The notes below the pieces were generated by a model, which worked only from the letters and a program-made list of their open reading frames with translations, was not told the DNA's origin and made no database searches. DNA of 15,255 nucleotides. Source: Deltaproteobacteria bacterium (lineage in GTDB: Bacteria; Desulfobacterota; Desulfarculia; Adiutricales; JAGVGV01). How positions within the stretch are numbered: the stretch's first letter is position 1; each line of letters opens with the position of its first letter. The position numbers and the translations under genes were made by a program. The DNA lies in NCBI GenBank assembly GCA_015233515.1, contig JADFXS010000050.1, positions 1 to 15,255 of the forward strand. Reading direction: 5' to 3'. This document shows, piece by piece, positions 7,729-15,060 of this stretch.

Positions 7729-7983
7729 ATGGTTGTCACTTTGACACAATATGAGATGTCTGTTCTGTTTAAGCAGGATCCAAACACAGAGGGTGATGGT
7801 GGCTTCCAATCGCTTCTTGTTTCACTTCAACGACGAATCAATCGTGCGACCGGCGATGTTGATCTGACAGCAAAAGATTTGGAGAAAATTCCGCGTTACG
7901 CTTTTGATTACCAAAATGGTGGATGGGAACAACGCCTCAAAGACATTTTTACGCGCACTTTTGGACCGAATCTCGGCAGGTAG
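7729..7983 (+). CDS. Small protein of unknown function (84 aa)
   Basis: The ATG at 7729 has a good GGAGG site four bases before it. The 84-residue product is soluble, with no membrane segment. The sequence ATGDVDLTAKDLEKIPRYAF (about 40-59) followed by GGWEQRLKDIFTRTF gives it the feel of a real compact helical protein: the 'DLTxxDLxxIxRYAxxYxxGGWxxRLxxIF' style recurs in small uncharacterised bacterial proteins, but I cannot name a family. It stands alone, with about 180 bases before and 256 bases after it. The following gap (7984-8239) is AT-rich and holds only a weak stem at about 8021-8035. Confidence 0.6.
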   Translation: MVVTLTQYEMSVLFKQDPNTEGDGGFQSLLVSLQRRINRATGDVDLTAKDLEKIPRYAFDYQNGGWEQRLKDIFTRTFGPNLGR

Positions 7984-8239
7984 AGTATAATCACTGCATC
8001 AACGCGGGTTGGGAATTTCGCAGCGCTTCGTTGCTAACAGATTGAGGTGGTCCTTATACAATAATTGTTCAATCTAGTACGTTCTTATGAATAAATATCT
8101 TGACATATAGGTAACCAAATCTTCCCTACGTCGGTTTATAGCTTTGTATAGTAACCAGAAAAGATAACAAGCATGTTGATTTGCATCAATGCGCTTCTTA
8201 ATGCGAGAGTATTGAGATAATATGTTAAGGAGGTATATA

Positions 8240-8926
8240 ATGAAATTATTGCCCGATGCTAGAACAATCTTGGCTTTAGGAATCACTCTTACGGCGCTGA
8301 TTGGCATTACCTATTTATCAGTGAGAATCATAGAAAATAATGCTGATAGTACTAAAGCACAATTGGTCCTCAATGCAGTTTTGCCGCTTTTTGGAACATG
8401 GGTAGGCACAGTACTCGCTTATTATTTCTCACGTGATAATTTCGAGGCTGCGGCTTATAGCACCGAGCGACTCGTCGAAAAATTAGCTCCGGAAGAAAGG
8501 CTTAGTTCAATTCCTTTGGCGAAAGTTATGATTAAAAAAATGTTAACAGTTAATGATTTAACAATGAAAATAGTGGATATCATAAAGAAGCTTGAAGATA
8601 GTGATGACAAACGGTATTTGCCTATTTTAAAAGCATCTGGAGCGTTAGAAGCATTAGTGTATCGAGAAGGGCTTATGTCGTATCTTTACAATATTTCAAA
8701 AGATGAGCAGTCCAAAAAAACGCTTGCCGACTTATTAAAAGAAAAACCCGAATTGAAACAGATACCAGCATGTGTAAGGGAGACAGGAACCTTATCTGAA
8801 GCCAAGGAGGTGTTGGAGAAAATCGAAAACTGCAAAGTAGTCTTTGTGACGAGGAGCGGTGCCCCAAATGACCCAATACTTGGAATGCTTACTAATACAG
8901 ATATTTCTAAGTATTCGAGGGCATAA
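8240..8926 (+). CDS. Two-helix membrane protein with CBS-domain pair
   Basis: The start is ATG at 8240, five bases after a perfect AAGGAGGT; an earlier in-frame ATG at 8222 overlaps that site and is rejected. The 228-residue protein has two N-terminal membrane helices (about 10-30 and 42-63) joined by a short loop, the second reading VLPLFGTWVGTVLAYYF. The soluble part (about 90-228) resembles two CBS motifs. The first runs from MLTVNDLTMKIVDIIKKLED through YLPILKASGALEALVYREGLM. The second runs from VRETGTLSEAKEVLEKI to VVFVTRSG...DPILGMLTNTDIS. CBS pairs bind adenosyl ligands such as AMP, ATP or S-adenosylmethionine and regulate attached domains. No transport or enzyme domain is attached here, so it may sense nucleotides at the membrane for a partner. 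It is visibly AT-richer than the TIR and ATP-grasp genes, which hints at a different origin. Confidence 0.75.
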   Translation: MKLLPDARTILALGITLTALIGITYLSVRIIENNADSTKAQLVLNAVLPLFGTWVGTVLAYYFSRDNFEAAAYSTERLVEKLAPEERLSSIPLAKVMIKKMLTVNDLTMKIVDIIKKLEDSDDKRYLPILKASGALEALVYREGLMSYLYNISKDEQSKKTLADLLKEKPELKQIPACVRETGTLSEAKEVLEKIENCKVVFVTRSGAPNDPILGMLTNTDISKYSRA

Positions 8927-9099
8927 CTATTTACATTATCAGTTTCGCCACGGTAAGACATGAAATGACATTGTCCCAAATAATTATACCTAATTCATAA
9001 TAATAGGAATTAATGTCAACTATTTCACCTAAACTTGGTTATTGTATGGGCGATCGGAGTAGCGATTTTTTAAAGTAATTTATAGCAAGGGATGATGCG

Positions 9100-10206
9100 A
9101 TGAAAAAAGTAATGTTGTTATTGTTGCTAGCCTTTTTTCTTATCGCCACTGGCTGCTCCTTTTCCAAAGGTGCAGTGGCTAAAAAGTGGTCGGAGGCTGT
9201 TCGCGAACTGTTGGTGACTCCGGTATTTCCTCCACGAGAAGACATTCAGGTCGGGGATATCTATGCGGATAATCTACCGACGGCCGAAAGCACGGAAATG
9301 ATGTATGGGACTCCCGGACTGGGTAAATATTTGGATTTGAATTTTCTTATCGCCACCATCGATTTCCAAAGCAATCTAAAATTACACTATTCAAAAAGAT
9401 TTCAATTTCCTAAAACCCAGGTTCCGGATTATAAACAAGATGCCAATCAAACACAAAAAGTTCAAGACGAGTTGACAACCATGGGAACAGCCAACATATT
9501 TGATAGTGGGCCTAGAAACCGGTTGCCTCATTTAGGGCTGCCGGAGTTCAGCTATACTTCATTGAACGATTTTTCCATGGAGGCCATTTTACCGATCAAT
9601 CCTTTTAACGTCTTTCTAGGTTTGAAAAGTGGGGATTACCAAAACATGGCCATTAAGTTCCGTTCCTGCGAGTCGTACGGTATTCCGGTAGCGGAGGCTT
9701 TGGCCAAATTAGTCACCGATTACGGATTAAAAAAATATTTCGTTCAAGATGTTAAACGGGCTATCGACAGTATAACGCCTGGTCAACGGTCTTTCCTGAT
9801 CGTCACCGAAGTGTATACGGCCAGAGAGTTTGACATTACCGCTAAATTTTCAAAATCCTTCTTTGCTACGGCATCCACGTCGACTCATCCCAATATGATT
9901 CCGGAAACAACATGGGAAAAAGCCAGCTTTGATGAACGCCTGAAATTCGTTGATGAGATCAATAAGAGAGTAGTGTCTTATTCGGATCCTGCGGGATACT
10001 TTCGATTGGTCGAATTGAGCGACCAGGATATCACCATGAATCGCGTCTATTACCGTCTGGATGAAAGAGGGGAATATTTTTGTGTCTGTAAGGGGCCGTT
10101 CGATCCGAAATCCGGGGCGGCATTGAGCATTGGAGATGGCGGTAAAGAGTTTTCCGAGGGCGGCACAATGGGACCTTTGTTTAAGAAGCCCGAGGTGAGG
10201 TTTTAG
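9100..10206 (+). CDS. Orphan lipoprotein, function unknown
   Basis: The 368-residue protein starts MKKVMLLLLLAFFLIATGC, a type II signal peptide with lipobox ATGC and lipidated Cys19. Residue +2 is Ser, which in Gram-negative bacteria favours outer-membrane sorting. The mature part has no motif I recognise. It includes a Pro-rich start (TPVFPPREDIQVGDIYADN), an aromatic-rich middle and a VEL-type beta-rich C-terminus (YFRLVELSDQDITMNRVYYR). A weak AAGGGA site precedes the ATG. It has no close operon partner: 173 bases separate it from the CBS protein upstream and IS66 debris follows. Lipoprotein status is well supported; function is unknown. Confidence 0.8.
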   Translation: MKKVMLLLLLAFFLIATGCSFSKGAVAKKWSEAVRELLVTPVFPPREDIQVGDIYADNLPTAESTEMMYGTPGLGKYLDLNFLIATIDFQSNLKLHYSKRFQFPKTQVPDYKQDANQTQKVQDELTTMGTANIFDSGPRNRLPHLGLPEFSYTSLNDFSMEAILPINPFNVFLGLKSGDYQNMAIKFRSCESYGIPVAEALAKLVTDYGLKKYFVQDVKRAIDSITPGQRSFLIVTEVYTAREFDITAKFSKSFFATASTSTHPNMIPETTWEKASFDERLKFVDEINKRVVSYSDPAGYFRLVELSDQDITMNRVYYRLDERGEYFCVCKGPFDPKSGAALSIGDGGKEFSEGGTMGPLFKKPEVRF

Positions 10207-10352
10207 GAGTTGTTTCAAAAAAATTCACTGTAGCCAACCCATGCGCGAAAATTTTGGACAAAAACTTTGGAAAACGTTAGACATTCAAAATTTACAGAGC
10301 TACTAGTAGCATACACTCTGGGTGACGTATTATTTTATTTTTTCTAAAAATT

Positions 10353-10382
10353 TTGGTACAATTTGCATAATTGATATATAAT
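10353..10382 (+). promoter_or_regulatory. Candidate sigma-70 promoter before the IS66 remnant
   Basis: TTGGTA at 10353-10358 and TATAAT at 10377-10382 are separated by 18 bases in a very AT-rich stretch, about 64 bases before the first open frame of the transposase remnant. The -10 is perfect and the -35 is weak. Such AT-rich sequence produces chance matches, so confidence is moderate. The rest of 10207-10445 shows no gene. Confidence 0.4.
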
Positions 10383-10445
10383 TAGCAAAAATTTTTACTC
10401 GCCTTAGTTTACCAACATTAGCAATTTCTGAGGGTATTTGCAGCA

Positions 10446-11412
10446 GTGGCAATGACCAGATACGAAGTCGAAGCCATTTTGAATCGCGGATCGGAAGAAA
10501 TAATCAAGGCTATTCTGACCGTTGCCGAGAAGGCGGAAAAGTATGACCAACTGATTTCTCCACCGGACCCGGCCACATCTTCGGGCGGCATTCCTGCATA
10601 CAAGCAGGAAAACCATCGCGACCGGAAGAAGAAACCCGGACAAAAAAAATGCACATAGGGATAACCCGAAAGACTCCTGTGGCTAGCACTGATCACCAAG
10701 CACATACCTTGAGCAACTATCCTCATTGCAGAATCGGTCGGACGCAGCCGGTAAACAAGTATAAAATAATTATCGAAGATATCCTCGCCACCCCCCCTTT
10801 AGTTACCGGACGTACTGTAAATGGATACTGGTGTCGCCAATGTCGAAAGATAGTGCGATCAACGGTTATAGAGACCCTGCCCAACTAGAAAATTGGGCTC
10901 TGCTTTGTGTTTTTGCCGCTTGGCTCAATTATACAGTGGGTGTCAGCGTCAAAAATCTGGCCGGCCGCGGATCCCCTGTGGTCAAAAAAGTGTTGGGCAT
11001 TTTTTTTAAAGGGATATTGATTACCGACTTCCATGGCGCATACAAGCGGATATGCGCCATGGCCAGGCCGAGATGTCTCTATCATTTGTTCACGGAACTG
11101 ATCAAGATAGACCAACGCAACAACTCTTTGGCTTGGCATATGTTTCGAAAGCGATTGTCTCAGTTGCTCAAAAATGCCATCCGTTTGGCCGCGAAAAGAC
11201 AAAGTTTGACAGCTAATGATTTCAACCGAGTCAAGGAGCGCCTCTATGCTCACCTGGATAATCTGGGCGCGGAAGTAGAAATTGCTGATTCAAACGTCCA
11301 GCGCATCCGTGTGACTACCTCATGGAAATTGCGAAGCAAACTATACAGAATAATGATCAGACACGAATCACTCTCCAAAAAGCAGCCTAGTTTTATGAGA
11401 GCTAAAGTGTAA
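10446..11412 (+). pseudogene. Decayed IS66-family transposase
   Basis: Three pieces in different frames make one damaged TnpC-like transposase. Piece 1 (10446-10658) is the coiled N-terminal part ending in a basic linker, KKKPGQKK. Piece 2 (from about 10646 to 10888, frame -1 relative to piece 1) continues HIGITRKTP into the zinc-binding region, with YWCRQCRK kept but the first CxxC changed to YPHC. Piece 3 (10831-11412) reads PAQLENWALLCVFAAWLNYTVG, the segment that normally follows the zinc ribbon. It then jumps from KNLAG to RGSPVVKKVLG, skipping roughly 100-130 residues that should include the DETGWR first catalytic Asp. ITDFHGAYKRI, with the second catalytic Asp, and the downstream HL segment remain. 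The break between pieces 1 and 2 lies in a run of eight A. Family assignment is confident, and the element is almost certainly inactive. Possible ends are the weak inverted repeats AAAACGTTA at about 10272 and TAACGTTTT at 11410. Confidence 0.8.
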
Positions 11413-11531
11413 CGTTTTTTGTGATTTCACTACGCTTGTTGATCTGTAAATGCAGTTGGCAATGTTTAAAGTAATGTCTTAAATACCAGGCCATAAAACA
11501 CTAGAAAAAATCTAAAAGAGGAGGAGACTAA

Positions 11532-12950
11532 ATGAATTTACTTTTTATTTGTCTTTCTGATTTGCATCTGGGCGAGGAAGATTCTTTACTGACCAACCTG
11601 CATCCCGAAACTGGCCAACTGATATTTAACGCACCGGGCCAGTGCCTGATGGCTTTGGTTAACTACCTTCATGCTCTCAAACGAAATCTTAACGAAGACA
11701 AGCGTATTCCTTACCTAGTCCTGAACGGCGACATACTTGAACTCGCTACAGCAACATATCCAATAGCTGTGACCACGTTTAGCTTTTTTTTGAAGCAAAT
11801 AACACATAGAAAGATATTCGATCGGATCGTTTATTTGGCTGGCAATCACGACCATGGTCTCTGGAGCTTGATGCGGGACAGCCATTTTCTGGAAACTCTC
11901 CATTACAAGCCCGGGGGAGACACTCCAGACGTAGATCATGTAACACCATTATCAAGTCCACAAGAATTCACAATATTAACCAACTTGGTGGGCCGACTAT
12001 CGGCCGACCCGACCCCTCCACCGGTTCTGGCAGCCAACCCAGCGTTCCGCCTGCAAGCTTGGACTGGTCACGATTATTTTTTTCATCACGGGCACTATCT
12101 GGAGCACCTTTACCAAGCCCTTAGCATACTGCGGGCTCGTTTATTCTCCGACCAATGTCTATCCGAACTAATAAAAATTCCCTTGTGCGAAAAACTCGAA
12201 CAACTGGAAAAGGACAATTGGGCTTGGTTGGATTTCGTATGGTCCGGGTTTGCCCGTTCAGGTCGTACTGGACAAATCGCTGAAGCGATATATGAACTTC
12301 TCAACCAGCCGGACGGCGTTGAAAGCATGATTAAGCGTCTGTGCGTCATGCTGTCTAAGGAATTGAACCTGCCCTGTATTCCGGAATCGATGGAGCGAGA
12401 GGCGTTTCGTCTGATCATTGAAAAGGTCTTAACATACAACGGCAAGGGATCTTCGGTTCGGCATGATCCTGCCAGCAAGCCTTTTGATGTAACCCTCCAA
12501 GATATGACCTCTCAGTTTCTTTACCATTACCTAAGGGTAGAGTTGAATGACGAGGGCAACCGTCCGTCGGTCGGAAAGACGATTTTTTTCTTCGGTCATA
12601 CACACAAACCATTTACCGAGAGACTAAACCTTTTAGCCTTTGGCGATACCAGAATCGTCAACACGGGTGGATGGGTGGTGGAATCGGAATCAGTTGAGGG
12701 CTCCCAAGGCTATGGTCCTGTCGTGGCTATTGGCGCCAACGACGGCCAAAATGCTGTTGTTGATTTTAAAATGGCGGCTCCAGGAGCGCCGACTACCGAT
12801 AAGCCAGGAATCTGGAAGGTCGACCCGGATAAATTGACTGAAGCAGGCTATCTTCAAGAAATTATTTGGACAACCGCCGAGGATCGCCGGCGGAAACTAT
12901 ATTTACGGGTTAAAAAAACTAAAGAGTCTTTAAATTCTTTAAATGGTTGA
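11532..12950 (+). CDS. Calcineurin-like metallophosphoesterase
   Basis: The 472-residue protein carries all the metal-binding motifs of the superfamily in order: SDLHLG (Asp10, His12), NGD (Asp67), GNHDH (Asn105, His106, with His108), FHHGH (His185, His186, His188) and GHTHKP (His356, His358). The start is ATG at 11532 behind a GAGGAGG-type site. The long stretch between the FHHGH and GHTH motifs (about 190-350) is mostly helical, with no membrane helix, and is an insertion compared with minimal ~250-residue members. No signal peptide is present, so it is cytosolic. The family hydrolyses phosphomonoesters, phosphodiesters or nucleotides; the substrate cannot be read. It lies 119 bases after the IS66 remnant and 93 bases before the lysozyme-like gene. 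Confidence 0.88.
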   Translation: MNLLFICLSDLHLGEEDSLLTNLHPETGQLIFNAPGQCLMALVNYLHALKRNLNEDKRIPYLVLNGDILELATATYPIAVTTFSFFLKQITHRKIFDRIVYLAGNHDHGLWSLMRDSHFLETLHYKPGGDTPDVDHVTPLSSPQEFTILTNLVGRLSADPTPPPVLAANPAFRLQAWTGHDYFFHHGHYLEHLYQALSILRARLFSDQCLSELIKIPLCEKLEQLEKDNWAWLDFVWSGFARSGRTGQIAEAIYELLNQPDGVESMIKRLCVMLSKELNLPCIPESMEREAFRLIIEKVLTYNGKGSSVRHDPASKPFDVTLQDMTSQFLYHYLRVELNDEGNRPSVGKTIFFFGHTHKPFTERLNLLAFGDTRIVNTGGWVVESESVEGSQGYGPVVAIGANDGQNAVVDFKMAAPGAPTTDKPGIWKVDPDKLTEAGYLQEIIWTTAEDRRRKLYLRVKKTKESLNSLNG

Positions 12951-13043
12951 ACAGGTTGTTCCCAGAGGCAACAGAGTGGACTAGATTGCGGCGCCTGAGG
13001 ACCACATGCGTTTATATTGTTTTCAACATGAAGGAGGAATGAA

Positions 13044-13850
13044 ATGCCTACGATCGAGTTGACTCCGGCGTTACGAGAAGAATATGGAAAGTTGTTCAAC
13101 TCGTGCCTGATCTCACAAGAAAAGGCCAGGATGGTGGAACACATCATCGAGAACATCTTGGGAAATCAATCGCGATATCAAACTGTAGGTGAACCCTTTG
13201 GCGCACCCTGGTACGTCATCGCCGTAATTCATAACAATGAGTCCAGTCTCAATTTTAATACCCACCTCCACAATGGTGATCCGCTCACAGCCCGGACCAT
13301 ACATTTTCCACCGGGAAGACCCAAAGATGGGGACCCTCCTTTCAACTGGGAAGATAGTGCTAAAGACGCCATACAAATGCAAGGACTTGACCAATGGACC
13401 AATTGGAGCTTGGCCGGGACCTTGTATCAACTAGAACGATATAATGGCTGGGGCTACCGTCTTTATCATCCTCATGTTCTTTCGCCTTACCTATGGAGTG
13501 GCTCCAATCACTATCATTGCGGACAGTATATCAAAGACGGTGTCTGGTCAGACACCGCTGTTTGGCAACAATGCGGCGCCGCGGTTGTTCTGCGACGGAT
13601 GGTCGAGAAACACCAAGTTGAATTTTCTGATCAACCTTACCCCGCCGCGACAGCTGCTCCTCTTGTCAGCCGGTTTTCCAGGGTCATGCCGACCCGGGCG
13701 GACGAAGTGACTAAAACGAAAGAACTTCAGTACTGGCTGAACACTTTCCCTGGTATTTTTCTCAAGGTAGACGGTATTCCTGGTGATATGACTTCGGAAA
13801 CCTTTAAGACGGTTACCGGTCATTTTCTGCCGGATGATCCTAGAGCATAA
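13044..13850 (+). CDS. Lysozyme-like protein with C-terminal peptidoglycan-binding-like tail
   Basis: The 268-residue protein begins at ATG 13044, six bases after AAGGAGG. Residues about 56-195 match the COG5526-type 'lysozyme family protein' pattern. Key segments are WYVIAVIHNNESSLNFNTHL (56-75), with Glu66 the likely catalytic acid, then GDPLTARTIHFPPGRP, FNWEDSAKDAI, YQLERYNGWGYR, LSPYLWSGSN and QQCGAAVVLRRM. The C-terminus (about 225-268) reads LQYWLNTFPGIFLKVDGIPG...TFKTVTGHFLPDDPR, like a peptidoglycan-binding repeat. It should cleave or bind cell-wall glycan. No signal peptide is seen, so it would need a holin-like route, lysis or a secretion device to reach peptidoglycan, as phage endolysins do. 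Two small genes follow closely, and the second encodes a membrane protein. Confidence 0.85.
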   Translation: MPTIELTPALREEYGKLFNSCLISQEKARMVEHIIENILGNQSRYQTVGEPFGAPWYVIAVIHNNESSLNFNTHLHNGDPLTARTIHFPPGRPKDGDPPFNWEDSAKDAIQMQGLDQWTNWSLAGTLYQLERYNGWGYRLYHPHVLSPYLWSGSNHYHCGQYIKDGVWSDTAVWQQCGAAVVLRRMVEKHQVEFSDQPYPAATAAPLVSRFSRVMPTRADEVTKTKELQYWLNTFPGIFLKVDGIPGDMTSETFKTVTGHFLPDDPRA

Positions 13851-13890
13851 GATCTAAATTGTATAAGACTGAATCAACAAAGGAGGTCAT

Positions 13891-14091
13891 ATGGTTAAAT
13901 GGAAATGCCCAAACAAGAAAAATATCCCTAATCATCCAACAAAAATTTTGTTTGAAGTCAACGAGTTGACTGATGATGACCGTTCAGCGGAAGAAATGTC
14001 CGGAGGGCCATCGCGGATTGAGGTTCCAGAAGTAAAATTTTGCGATATTTGTGGCCGCTCATACATTAAAAGGGAATGCATAAGGATGTGA
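13891..14091 (+). CDS. Small four-cysteine protein (66 aa), putative zinc-binding
   Basis: A very strong AAAGGAGGT lies four bases before the ATG at 13891. The 66-residue product has Cys6 in the N-terminal KWKCPN, a CDIC pair (51, 54) and Cys63 near the end. Four cysteines of this kind could hold one zinc ion, but the ~45-residue gap between the first and second is unusual for a zinc ribbon. The middle is acidic. It lies 40 bases after the lysozyme-like gene and four bases before the next start, so it is probably in one operon with both. Function is unknown. Confidence 0.65.
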   Translation: MVKWKCPNKKNIPNHPTKILFEVNELTDDDRSAEEMSGGPSRIEVPEVKFCDICGRSYIKRECIRM

Positions 14092-14095
14092 TCTG

Positions 14096-14440
14096 ATGAA
14101 AATCACTGGCGAACAGATCGATGAAGGAGTCAAAGCGTGGATTGTGGATGAGTTAAAGAATGGGCCAGCTAAAGAATACGACATTGGCAAGTTCTTTTTT
14201 ACAGTCGGATCAGGGACTATCGGATTCCTTTTTGTAGCGTTAAAGCTAAATAACCCCTCCCCTAACTGGACTGTTTCATTAACTGTTTCATTTATTGCAT
14301 TGATCATAGCTACACTTGTATCCCTTGTGATGGTCATTCCAAAAAAATGGTCTATAAATGAGGAGACCGACTTACACGAAAAGCGAGCTGCAATCATCAA
14401 GTGGACCATCCGTGAAATTTATATTTGGTTTATTGTTTGA
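14096..14440 (+). CDS. Small membrane protein, probably interrupted by TGA in its last helix
   Basis: The start is ATG at 14096, four bases after the previous stop, with AAGGATG as a weak site. The 114-residue product has an acidic, helical N-terminus (KITGEQIDEGVKAWIVDEL). Two membrane helices follow, at about 34-51 (FFFTVGSGTIGFLFVALK) and 60-81 (SLTVSFIALIIATLVSLVMVI), then a charged loop (IPKKWSINEETDLHEKR). The end reads IREIYIWFIV and stops at TGA 14438-14440. The same frame continues LFGTVAGMFAVFSR to TAG at 14483-14485, completing a plausible third helix and a natural basic end. It may therefore be a 129-codon gene with a nonsense mutation or readthrough. Two or three short helices downstream of a lysozyme recall holins, but no holin family is recognised. 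Confidence 0.65.
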   Translation: MKITGEQIDEGVKAWIVDELKNGPAKEYDIGKFFFTVGSGTIGFLFVALKLNNPSPNWTVSLTVSFIALIIATLVSLVMVIPKKWSINEETDLHEKRAAIIKWTIREIYIWFIV

Positions 14441-14586
14441 CTATTTGGAACCGTAGCCGGCATGTTTGCTGTTTTTTCTCGTTAGTACCGGATCAGCGCT
14501 GGTTCAGCGCGGACTGGACAAATCCGATTTCGTTTTAAATTACTTCAGGCCCGAGTGGGAGACCGGTGTAGCAAAGCAAAAACATC

Positions 14587-14603
14587 CTGAGGCTTTCCCT
14601 CAG
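14587..14603 (+). terminator. Weak candidate terminator hairpin
   Basis: CTGAGG (14587-14592) pairs with CCTCAG (14598-14603) around a 5-base loop. It is followed by a T-rich ATTCTCTAGTTTT. It is the first terminator-like structure after the membrane-protein gene, but the T-tract is broken, so efficiency would be low. Confidence 0.35.
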
Positions 14604-14657
14604 ATTCTCTAGTTTTAAGGTATTTGTGGTCAATAGTCTAATGTGGACTAAATAGGG

Positions 14658-14677
14658 GCGTGTGGGGAACCGCACGC
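14658..14677 (+). other. Hairpin with GGAA (GNRA-type) tetraloop
   Basis: GCGTGTGG (14658-14665) pairs with CCGCACGC (14670-14677), eight pairs including one G-T, closed by a GGAA loop. GNRA loops are typical of folded RNAs. A TCTGTCATTTTAT sequence follows, so a terminator is an alternative reading. Confidence 0.5.
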
Positions 14678-14921
14678 TCTGTCATTTTATCGATAACGTA
14701 TGTTAACCGCTGATAACCTGAGTCCGGGTGATCCTTTATATAGGCATCGTTCCGTTTCTATCTTTGCAGCCAGAAGTGGCAGAGAACGAAGGTATTATGC
14801 TCTTTTGTCATGCAGTATCATTGACGCCAAAGACAAAAACTAGACCGGTTAATGCCAATCCAGAACACGAGAGGCTCGGCCGGGACCGAATTTCGATATT
14901 GCCAATAACGCATTTGGGTTG

Positions 14922-15060
14922 TGTAGATTATCCAACACGTTAAAAGTGAAGGCGCGTTTTTTCCGCCCGAACCCCGGGCAGGAGAAGCAGATGAAGCTGA
15001 ACCGCTCGAGTTCTAGAGATACTAAACCTAACTAATAGTGCCTAATTCTGATTATCTACA
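14922..15060. repeat. 139-bp segment with 11-bp terminal inverted repeats
   Basis: TGTAGATTATC (14922-14932) and GATTATCTACA (15050-15060) are inverted copies with one mismatch, and the segment has TG...CA ends. The interior has no gene beyond a 14-codon frame. It resembles a small non-autonomous element or the fused ends of an insertion sequence, but no clear target duplication flanks it. Confidence 0.4.

Noticed and set aside
8100..8105. TTGACA as the -35 of a promoter for the CBS protein
   Set aside because: No acceptable -10 sequence lies 16-18 bases downstream.
14438..14440. Selenocysteine at the TGA of the membrane protein
   Set aside because: The codon sits in the middle of a hydrophobic helix, which is not a redox context, and I see no clear selenocysteine insertion hairpin right after it.
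14728..14943. 71-residue open frame in the terminal gap
   Set aside because: No ribosome binding site, no domain features and unremarkable composition.
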